DNA of 64,000 bases. It comes from Lachnospiraceae bacterium (GTDB taxonomy: Bacteria; Bacillota; Clostridia; Lachnospirales; Lachnospiraceae). Shown piece by piece: positions 57,320 through 64,000 of the stretch. The DNA lies in assembly GCA_017450065.1 (NCBI GenBank), contig JAFSYI010000059.1, positions 1 through 64,000 on the forward strand, written 5' to 3'. Numbering within the stretch: the stretch's first letter is position 1; the number at the start of each line of letters is the position of its first letter. The notes beneath the pieces were generated by a model. The model had not been told where the DNA came from, searched no databases, and saw only the letters and a program-made list of their open reading frames with translations. Made by a program: the position numbers and the translations under genes.

Positions 57320-57350
57320 TGGGGAACCACAGAACCGTCCCCCGGTTCCG
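57320..57350. repeat. REP copy
   Basis: GGGGAACCACAGAACCGTCC followed by CCCGGTTCC, between the rhomboid stop codon and the histidine kinase start. Confidence 0.85.
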
Positions 57351-57367
57351 GAAAAGAGGTGACAGAG

Positions 57368-60226
57368 TTGAATACACATGATGTTTTGCTGACGATACAG
57401 TATATAACGATCAGTGTATTATTTGTTGAGATTTGGATTGTTTTTCAGGGATGGAAGAATCAGATGCATTCGTATCTTTTCCTTGCATGTATAGCATCCT
57501 TTGTAAGCAATCTCGGATATCTGTTTGAGCTTAAGTCAGGAACGGAAGAGGAATATATCATGGCTCTCAAGCTTTCGTATGCAGGGAGGGTCTGGGTCAT
57601 TTTCGCATTCTTCCTTTTTGCGGCGAAAATGTGCAGGATAAAGCTGCCGGGATGGCTCGTTGCCATTCTTGCAATCGTACATTGCGGAATATACCTGTCG
57701 GTACTTATGATAGGGGTTAACGGGCTGTATTACAGTGCCTACAGCTTTATTCAGGATCCGGTATTTCCGCAATTCCGGCATGAAAATGGAATCATACATG
57801 ATCTGTTCATGACTTTAAACGGAATATTTGCCGCTATATCAATGCGCTGGGTGATCATGGCATACCGAAGAGAGAAGAATGAAAGTGCCAAAAGACGTAT
57901 GTTCCTTCTTATCCTTTCCTTCGGAGTTCAGGTATTGTCTTTTGTACTGCAGCTCACGGGTATTTTCGGAATCACCGATTATTATGACCTGACCATGCCC
58001 GGCGTACTGTTTGGAACGGTATTCATGCTGATCGGAATCTTCGGGTTCGATCTGCTGGGTACCAGAGAAATCGCAAGGGACTTTGTTATAGACAGGATTT
58101 CGGAAGGGATAATAGCCGTGGATCATGACGGGAGGATACAGTATTACAATGAACCTGTTGCAAAACTGTATCCCGAATTCGACGCATTCTTCAGATCGGC
58201 ACCGTTACAGAACGGTCTTAAGAAAGTGCGTACCCCCTATGATATAATTTCTTCCATCACCGATGCTGTGCATAACGGAAAGAACTTAAATATAGACGGA
58301 CGGATATATACTCCCGAAGAGAACGAGCTTATATATAACGGAGAGAGCTACGGAAAGCTTTATGCTCTGGTTGATGACACCGAGCATTATCTGTATATGG
58401 ATGAGCTGCAGAAGCAGAAGGACATAGCCGACAGTGCGAATGAAGCCAAGAGCAGGTTCCTCGCAAGTATGTCCCATGAGATAAGGACTCCCATCAATGC
58501 TGTACTGGGAATGGATGAGATGATACTGCGTGAATCGGGTGAAAAAAATATCCGTGAATATGCAGGGAATATAATGTCTGCGGGAAGAACTCTGCTGTCG
58601 CTTATAAATGACATTCTGGATCTGTCCAAGGTCGAAGAAGGCAGGATGAGTATTATTCCCGTGCAGTATGAGCTGTCATCCATGATAAACGACCTTGCGA
58701 ATATGATACGCGGCAGGGCGGAAGAGAAGGGACTTGAGCTTCATGTGAATGCAGCACCCGATACGCCTGATCTCCTTATAGGTGATGAGATAAGAATACG
58801 TCAGTGTGTTATGAACCTTCTGACCAATGCCGTAAAATATACTGAATCCGGTAAGGTGGATCTGGGGCTCTCATATGAGAAAACCGACAACCTGCATATC
58901 CGTCTTCACTTTACTGTAGAGGATACCGGTATCGGTATGAAGGAAGAGGATATGGCGAAGCTCTTTTCTCCCTACGAGCGTATTGAGGAAAAGAGAAACC
59001 GTACCATAGAAGGAACCGGTCTGGGCATGAGCATAACAAGGCAGCTTCTTGAGCTGATGGGCAGCGAACTACAGGTGCGCAGTGAATACGGGAAAGGATC
59101 CGTATTCTCATTTACTCTGGAGCAGGAGGTTGCCGGCTGGGAGGGGATCGGTGATATAACGTCAGGACTGAATGGAGAGCAGGGAGAGGATCATGAGTAT
59201 CATGAGCTGTTTCATGCTCCGCAGGCAAGGATCCTCGTTGTGGACGATACCGAAATGAACCTCACTGTGATACAGAGCTTTCTTAAGAGGACACTCATTC
59301 GTATAGATACGGCATTGTCCGGAGCGGAGGCCGTGAAGCTGGCCGGTAATACAGCATATGACCTGATTTTCATCGATCATATGATGCCTGACATGGACGG
59401 GATCGAAACTCTTAAGGCCATACACGGATCCGGTAAGAGCAAGGATGCTCCTGCTGTAGCTCTGACGGCCAATGCAGTTTCGGGTGCAAGGGAGATGTAC
59501 CTTGAAGCGGGATTTGCAGATTATCTGTCAAAGCCTGTAGATGGTGAGAAGCTTGAAAGAATGCTTATGCACATGCTTCCGGGAGAGTACACAGAAGAGG
59601 TAACGGATAAGCCGACGGAGGGATCAGAAGAAGAATCCGCCATACGGGCAATGGAACGTTTAAAGGTTATCGAAGAGATAGACGAACAGTCGGGCCTTAA
59701 GAACTGCGGTTCAAAAGAGGGTTATCTGTCCGTTCTGTCGGTATTTCATCAGACTGCCGCTGCGAAGGCGGATGAGATAGAGGCTCTGTACAATGACGGA
59801 GATACAGATAACTATACCATTAAGGTTCACGCGCTTAAAAGCTCAGCCCGTATCATCGGAGCAAAACAGCTTTCGGTTCTGGCAGAAGAGCTTGAGGATG
59901 CAGGGAACAGAAGGGACAAAGAAATCATAAACAGGGATACCGGAAGGCTTCTTGAAATGTACCGTACCATAGACGGCATGCTGTCATGGCTTGATGATTC
60001 CGGTGATGATCTTCCCGAGATCGGGGAGAACGCATTAAAGGAAGCATATCAGACTATTGCCGAGATAGCAGAGAGCATGGATTATGCTCTTATGGATGAA
60101 ATCCTCGGTAATCTGCGTGGATTCAGGCTTCCTGAAGAAGACCGTGAGAGAGTGCATTCAATAGAGATAATGCTTTCACGACTTGATTGGGACGGTATTA
60201 AACATAAGGCAGGTGAATTACAATGA
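57368..60226 (+). CDS. Hybrid histidine kinase with 7TM sensor, receiver and HPt domains
   Basis: A 952-residue membrane kinase. Seven membrane segments (about 5-225) form a histidine-kinase-type 7TM sensor. A PAS-like linker follows, then HisKA with H370 in FLASMSHEIRTPINAVLGMDE and a HATPase domain with NLLTNAVKYTESG, DTGIGM and GTGLGMSI. The receiver domain (about 615-735) has D670 in LIFIDHMMPDMDG, and the C-terminal HPt has H821 in KVHALKSSARIIG. It is therefore a complete intramolecular phosphorelay. The TTG start lies seven bases after GAGGTG. Its stop overlaps the start of the EIIC-EAL gene, so the two are made together. Confidence 0.92.
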   Translation: MNTHDVLLTIQYITISVLFVEIWIVFQGWKNQMHSYLFLACIASFVSNLGYLFELKSGTEEEYIMALKLSYAGRVWVIFAFFLFAAKMCRIKLPGWLVAILAIVHCGIYLSVLMIGVNGLYYSAYSFIQDPVFPQFRHENGIIHDLFMTLNGIFAAISMRWVIMAYRREKNESAKRRMFLLILSFGVQVLSFVLQLTGIFGITDYYDLTMPGVLFGTVFMLIGIFGFDLLGTREIARDFVIDRISEGIIAVDHDGRIQYYNEPVAKLYPEFDAFFRSAPLQNGLKKVRTPYDIISSITDAVHNGKNLNIDGRIYTPEENELIYNGESYGKLYALVDDTEHYLYMDELQKQKDIADSANEAKSRFLASMSHEIRTPINAVLGMDEMILRESGEKNIREYAGNIMSAGRTLLSLINDILDLSKVEEGRMSIIPVQYELSSMINDLANMIRGRAEEKGLELHVNAAPDTPDLLIGDEIRIRQCVMNLLTNAVKYTESGKVDLGLSYEKTDNLHIRLHFTVEDTGIGMKEEDMAKLFSPYERIEEKRNRTIEGTGLGMSITRQLLELMGSELQVRSEYGKGSVFSFTLEQEVAGWEGIGDITSGLNGEQGEDHEYHELFHAPQARILVVDDTEMNLTVIQSFLKRTLIRIDTALSGAEAVKLAGNTAYDLIFIDHMMPDMDGIETLKAIHGSGKSKDAPAVALTANAVSGAREMYLEAGFADYLSKPVDGEKLERMLMHMLPGEYTEEVTDKPTEGSEEESAIRAMERLKVIEEIDEQSGLKNCGSKEGYLSVLSVFHQTAAAKADEIEALYNDGDTDNYTIKVHALKSSARIIGAKQLSVLAEELEDAGNRRDKEIINRDTGRLLEMYRTIDGMLSWLDDSGDDLPEIGENALKEAYQTIAEIAESMDYALMDEILGNLRGFRLPEEDRERVHSIEIMLSRLDWDGIKHKAGELQ

Positions 60227-62313
60227 TAGCAGCTTTGATAAAGAAGATGTCTTTTATAGGACGTACTGTAAAAATTGGTCTGTCCATGGTGATCCCGATC
60301 CTTTTTATAGGAAGCTTTACGGTTCTGCTGAACAGCTTTCCGGTACAGTCCTATCAGGTTTTTTTGGATACCTTTATGGGCGGGATTCTCCGAAGCCTTC
60401 TGCTGATCGTACAGGTAACAACGGTGGGAGTCCTTGCAATATACATGACCATTTCCCTTAACATAAGCTATATGAATCAGACAGTGGAGGGTGAGAGACT
60501 GGTATACCGTTTCGGCAGTCTTATGTGCTGTCTGACAGGGTTCTTTATTCTCGTCGGCTTCTTTACGGAAGAGCCGGATATTACACTGTTGAGCGGACAG
60601 GGTGTGTTCAGTGCCCTGTTATCCGGACTGGTGGGTTCTGCACTTTATGAGAAGTTCGCAAAGATGTTTAAAGGCAAAAAAGGTGTGTTCGTAGATGGGG
60701 CGGATTCGGCTTTCAATGCCTCTCTTTCAGTAATAAAGCCGTTCCTGTGTGTTATAATCTGCTTTGCGCTGTTCAATTACCTGATAAGGGCATGCTTTCA
60801 GGTGGAGAGCGTGCAGCATCTGTTCATGAAGGTTATGGACGCTCTCTTTTTAAGAATGCAGCGATCCTATTTCAGTGGTCTGCTCTTTACGCTGCTTATA
60901 AGTATAATGTGGTGGTTTGGTATACATGGAAACAACGTTCTCAATCAGGTGTCCATGGATATGTTTGCGCCCATTATACCGGGTGAGATCGTGTCGAAGA
61001 GCTTTATAGATACCTTTGTTATAATGGGAGGGACAGGCTGTCTGATCGGTCTGCTGATTGCAATGATGATCTTCGGTAAAAGAAGTTCAACCGGGAAGCT
61101 GACGCGAATGGCTTTTATTCCGTGTGTTTTCAATGTTTCAGAACTTCTTGTTTTCGGTTTCCCGGTTATATACAACCCTATGATGCTCATTCCCCTGATC
61201 CTGTCGCCGGCATTATGCTATACGGCAGCCTTTCTGCTTACAAAGGTCGGCTTCATGCCCGAAGTAACCACATTTGTGCAATGGACAACACCGCCGCTTC
61301 TCAGTGGGTATATGGCTACAGGTTCTGTAAGGGGGATCATAGTGCAGGTACTTAATATCATTATATCGACTGCCTGCTATGCACCGTTTGTAGTATTAAA
61401 TGAAAAGAAAGCAATGAATGAATTCTCATCTGCAATGGATGAGCTTGTAGCTGTTCTTAAGAAAAGTGAAGAGACTACTGAGGAAGTGGTGCTGACGGAA
61501 TACGAGGGAAATGTCGGGCGGCTGGCTAAGCTCCTTGTTTCGGATCTGCAGGACTCACTGTATGCATCATCGGTGGAAGAAACGGAAGTAAGTGTTGAGA
61601 GTCCGCTTAAGATGAAATACCAGCCTCAGTATGATAACACCGGCAAATGCATCGGGGCGGAAGCGCTTCTTCGGTGGGAACATGTAAGGTTTGGAGCAGT
61701 CTATCCGCCGCTTGTGATACGGCTTGCAAAGGAGAGCGGGGATCTGTATAATCTTGAGACATTTATTATAGAAAAATCAGTCCGTGATTCGGCGGATTTC
61801 AGAAAGGTTTATGATGAAAGCTTTAAGTTAAGCGTAAATGTTACCGTGACAACCCTGTATGATGAGAGATTTATTTCTTTCCTTCAGTCTATCGCTGAGA
61901 AATACATGCTGAAAACCGGAAATATATGTATCGAGATCACTGAGGAAACAGAGCTTGTAACAACAGAGGAAACAGGTGAGCTGATAAGAAGAATCAGGAA
62001 TTACGGATATACCTTTGCCCTTGATGATTTCAGTATGGGGCATACTTCGCTGCAGTATCTTCAGCATAATCAGTTCGATCTGGTCAAGCTTGACGGCAAT
62101 CTGGTCAAGTCACTGCTTACCAATGAAAGGACGAAGGAAATAATAAGCTCGATCGTATATCTGTCCCATTCATTGGACTTTAAAGTGCTTGCGGAATATG
62201 TTGAGACAGAGGAGCAGAAGAACGCACTGGAAGAGGTGGGATGCCTTCTGTATCAGGGATATCTGTACAGTCCGGCCGTGGACAGAGAAAAACTCTTATC
62301 AATGGGAGGATGA
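60223..62313 (+). CDS. PTS EIIC membrane domain fused to an EAL phosphodiesterase
   Basis: A 696-residue fusion. Residues 1 to about 400 look like a cellobiose/lactose-type PTS EIIC permease (many membrane segments; SYFSGLLFTLLISIMWWFGIHGNNVLNQV, FGFPVIYNPMMLIPLILSPALCY). Residues about 460-696 are an EAL domain. The c-di-GMP-phosphodiesterase residues are largely kept: E480 and R484 in AEALLRWEH, the DD pair at 601-602 in LDDFSMGHTSL, K in LVKLDGN, E658 in LAEYVETEEQ and QGY. No EIIA or EIIB gene is adjacent, so the EIIC part may be a sugar sensor rather than a transporter. It overlaps the kinase gene by four bases. Confidence 0.9.
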   Translation: MIAALIKKMSFIGRTVKIGLSMVIPILFIGSFTVLLNSFPVQSYQVFLDTFMGGILRSLLLIVQVTTVGVLAIYMTISLNISYMNQTVEGERLVYRFGSLMCCLTGFFILVGFFTEEPDITLLSGQGVFSALLSGLVGSALYEKFAKMFKGKKGVFVDGADSAFNASLSVIKPFLCVIICFALFNYLIRACFQVESVQHLFMKVMDALFLRMQRSYFSGLLFTLLISIMWWFGIHGNNVLNQVSMDMFAPIIPGEIVSKSFIDTFVIMGGTGCLIGLLIAMMIFGKRSSTGKLTRMAFIPCVFNVSELLVFGFPVIYNPMMLIPLILSPALCYTAAFLLTKVGFMPEVTTFVQWTTPPLLSGYMATGSVRGIIVQVLNIIISTACYAPFVVLNEKKAMNEFSSAMDELVAVLKKSEETTEEVVLTEYEGNVGRLAKLLVSDLQDSLYASSVEETEVSVESPLKMKYQPQYDNTGKCIGAEALLRWEHVRFGAVYPPLVIRLAKESGDLYNLETFIIEKSVRDSADFRKVYDESFKLSVNVTVTTLYDERFISFLQSIAEKYMLKTGNICIEITEETELVTTEETGELIRRIRNYGYTFALDDFSMGHTSLQYLQHNQFDLVKLDGNLVKSLLTNERTKEIISSIVYLSHSLDFKVLAEYVETEEQKNALEEVGCLLYQGYLYSPAVDREKLLSMGG

Positions 62314-62345
62314 GGTGGACCGGGGGAAGGTTCTGTGGTTCCTTC
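62314..62345. repeat. REP copy
   Basis: GGACCGGGGGAAGGTTCTGTG followed by GTTCC, with two changes in the core. It lies between the EIIC-EAL stop codon and the tandem receiver gene. Confidence 0.75.
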
Positions 62346-62366
62346 CTTGGAAAAGAAAGGATAGTT

Positions 62367-63131
62367 ATGGAAAAACAGAGTGATAATGGTAAGATCGTGA
62401 TCGTAAGCTTCACTGACAGCTTTCTGGCGAAGAGCCTGATCACGAAGCTGGCAGAATATGATTTACAGGCAGTGTTTGCCCATGCGGATATAAAGGAAAT
62501 AGAGAAGTATGCCGGGGGAATGGAGCTTATTGTGCTTTTCTTAAGCGAAGAGCTCGAAACAGTCCCGGAAGCTCTGGTTTATATTAAAGATATAGTACAG
62601 GATCGCTCTATCGGCCTGATCCTTATAGGAGAAGAAGCACAGTATGAGCTTATCAAAAGGACTATACCGGAAACGGCTGTGACCGATATGTTCAGAAGAC
62701 CGCTGGATATTGAAAAGCTTCTTAAGAGGATACGAGGGTATCTGGATGAGAATACCGGTGAAAAACGCAGGAAGACTGTACTTATAGTGGATGATGATAT
62801 CACCTACATGCGGACGGTATATGAGTGGCTTAAGGATACCTATCATGTGGGAATGGCGTCAAACGGTGTTCAGGCGATAAGTTATCTTGCCAAGAACAAG
62901 GCAGATCTTATACTTCTTGATTATGAAATGCCGATCGCCAACGGGCCGCAGGTGCTTTCAATGCTTAAGAATGACTCTGAAACCGGTCAGATACCGGTTA
63001 TGTTCCTGACAGGCCATGGGGACAGGGACAGTGTTCTGTCAGTGATAGGATTAAGCCCGGTGGATTATCTGCTGAAAACAATCGATAAAAACAGCCTGCT
63101 TGCTAAGCTTGAGACCTTCTTTTCGAAATAG
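62367..63131 (+). CDS. Tandem receiver-domain protein without output domain
   Basis: A 254-residue cytoplasmic protein. The first half (about 10-125) has a receiver-like fold pattern but lacks the acidic pocket and phospho-acceptor in usual positions (VIVSFTDSFLAKSLITKLAEYDLQAVF, ELIVLFLSEEL). The second half is a standard receiver: LIVDDD, phospho-acceptor Asp in LILLDYEMPIANGP, Thr in MFLTGHG and a Lys in YLLKTID. There is no DNA-binding or enzymatic output. It is the likely partner of the HPt domain of the kinase two genes upstream. I chose the ATG after GAAAGG; the longer open frame runs back through REP and the EIIC-EAL gene. Confidence 0.85.
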   Translation: MEKQSDNGKIVIVSFTDSFLAKSLITKLAEYDLQAVFAHADIKEIEKYAGGMELIVLFLSEELETVPEALVYIKDIVQDRSIGLILIGEEAQYELIKRTIPETAVTDMFRRPLDIEKLLKRIRGYLDENTGEKRRKTVLIVDDDITYMRTVYEWLKDTYHVGMASNGVQAISYLAKNKADLILLDYEMPIANGPQVLSMLKNDSETGQIPVMFLTGHGDRDSVLSVIGLSPVDYLLKTIDKNSLLAKLETFFSK

Positions 63132-63166
63132 AAGGCAGAGGACCGGCTGTATCACCTCTGTCGTGC

Positions 63167-63195
63167 TTGAAATATGATCCTTTTTTTAGTACAAT
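63167..63195 (+). promoter_or_regulatory. Promoter of the malic enzyme gene
   Basis: TTGAAA and TACAAT are separated by 17 bases, about 50 bases before the start codon. Confidence 0.65.
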
Positions 63196-63247
63196 CCTGT
63201 GTGGCCGTTCCAAACGGCTGGAATTCATAATGAAACGGAGAAAAAAC

Positions 63248-64000
63248 ATGGACAAGAAAGAATACGCACTTAAGAAGCATGAGGAATGGAACGGAAAGCT
63301 GGAGGTTAACTGCCGCTGCGAGGTCAACACGATGGAGGATCTGTCGGTTGCATATACGCCGGGTGTTGCGGAGCCCTGTCTTAAGATTAAGGATGATGTT
63401 GACTTAAGCTACACTTATACAAGACGGGGAAACATGGTGGCGGTAATAACTGATGGTACCGCGGTGCTGGGACTGGGTGATATCGGTCCGGAAGCAGGCA
63501 TGCCCGTTATGGAAGGGAAATGTGTCCTGTTTAAGCGCTTCGGAGGCGTGGATGCCTTTCCTCTGTGTGTGCGTTCCAAGGATGTGGATGAGATAGTTAA
63601 TACAGTTGCACTTCTGGCCGGATCCTTCGGAGGTGTGAATCTTGAGGATATCTCGGCTCCCAGATGCTTTGAGATAGAGAAGAAGCTTAAGGAGAGATGC
63701 GATATCCCCATCTTCCATGACGATCAGCACGGAACGGCAGTTGTTGTACTTGCCGGTATGATCAATGCACTTAAGCTTGTTAATAAGAAGATGGAAGATA
63801 TATCCGTTGTTGTTAACGGATCCGGGGCAGCAGGCATAGCTATCACCAGGCTCCTTATGAAGACAGGGCTTAAGAGCGTTATCCTGTGTGATACCAAGGG
63901 TGCTATTTATGAGGGCAGGGATAACCTTAACAGTATTAAGGCAGAAATGGCCAGGATATCCAATCTTGATAAGAAGCAGGGTCAGCTCGCGGATGTGATA
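63248..64000 (+). CDS. NAD(P)-dependent malic enzyme, 5' part (runs off the window)
   Basis: The first 251 residues of a malic enzyme that decarboxylates malate to pyruvate. Visible features are SVAYTPGVAEPCLKI, YTRRGNMVAVITDGTAVLGLGDIGPEAGMPVMEGK, the metal/substrate region FGGVNLEDISAPRCFEIE, IPIFHDDQHGTAVVVLAG and the Rossmann motif VVNGSGAAGIAI. It is the short bacterial form. CGGAG lies a few bases before the ATG. The gene has its own promoter and is likely a housekeeping gene beyond the sugar clusters. The 3' end is outside the window. Confidence 0.93.
   Translation, partial: MDKKEYALKKHEEWNGKLEVNCRCEVNTMEDLSVAYTPGVAEPCLKIKDDVDLSYTYTRRGNMVAVITDGTAVLGLGDIGPEAGMPVMEGKCVLFKRFGGVDAFPLCVRSKDVDEIVNTVALLAGSFGGVNLEDISAPRCFEIEKKLKERCDIPIFHDDQHGTAVVVLAGMINALKLVNKKMEDISVVVNGSGAAGIAITRLLMKTGLKSVILCDTKGAIYEGRDNLNSIKAEMARISNLDKKQGQLADVI

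Overview
The window looks like a chromosomal segment of a plant-polysaccharide-degrading Firmicute of the family Lachnospiraceae, most like Butyrivibrio, Roseburia and relatives. This rests on moderate GC content, strong AGGAGG-type ribosome binding sites, lipoprotein sugar-binding proteins beginning MKxxKVLA..CLASAMTFSLAACGG, and the mix of intracellular glycosidases, epimerases and ABC sugar importers without their own ATPases. It is dominated by carbohydrate import and breakdown; no rRNA, tRNA, phage or CRISPR was seen. Genus-level placement is inference.

Layout. (1) 0.3-9.4 kb: a REP-associated transposase (RAYT), a lipoprotein fusing a GH3 glycosidase to a glucose-1-phosphatase-type histidine acid phosphatase, an alpha/beta hydrolase, a secreted GERPELP-repeat protein, and a sigma-I-like protein whose second half is a low-complexity tail. 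(2) 8.4-22.3 kb: beta-galactoside module: LacI regulator with operator-like sites over a strong promoter, ABC importer, GH42 and GH2 beta-galactosidases, GalT and a membrane diguanylate cyclase. (3) 22.3-26.2 kb: aldo/keto reductase, KduI, HAD hydrolase and RhaD, the last steps of unsaturated uronate and rhamnose (pectin) use. (4) 26.3-34.7 kb: a minus-strand set of two Gfo/Idh/MocA oxidoreductases, a TIM-barrel isomerase-like protein and an AraC regulator, divergent from an Lpl/Ytc-type importer. (5) 35.0-56.2 kb: hemicellulose module: two ABC importers with near-duplicate promoter regions, fructokinase, beta-mannosidase, mannose-isomerase-like protein, cellobiose 2-epimerase, alpha-xylosidase, SGNH esterase, LacI regulator and GH36 alpha-galactosidase. 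(6) 56.3-64.0 kb: rhomboid protease, a signalling operon (hybrid histidine kinase with HPt, PTS EIIC-EAL fusion, tandem receiver protein) and the 5' part of a malic enzyme.

How it fits together. Four importers bring in oligosaccharides, presumably energised by a shared MsmK-like ATPase elsewhere. Cytoplasmic enzymes trim galactose, xylose, mannose and acetyl groups. Mannose released by the beta-mannosidase can be isomerised to fructose and phosphorylated by the neighbouring fructokinase; galactose can enter through GalT. C-di-GMP synthesis and hydrolysis genes sit directly beside sugar genes.

The most notable non-gene signal is a family of about 17 short hairpin repeats with core GGGGACGGTTCT spread over the whole window and matching the RAYT at the left end. 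Some serve as terminators, and two have become part of reading frames. A second structured repeat family ends in GTAACTATTCAGAACAG. The strongest candidates for undescribed biology are the GH3/acid phosphatase fusion, the sigma-I-like protein without its DNA-binding half, and the Gfo/Idh plus TIM-barrel cluster, which resembles oxidative deglycosylation systems.
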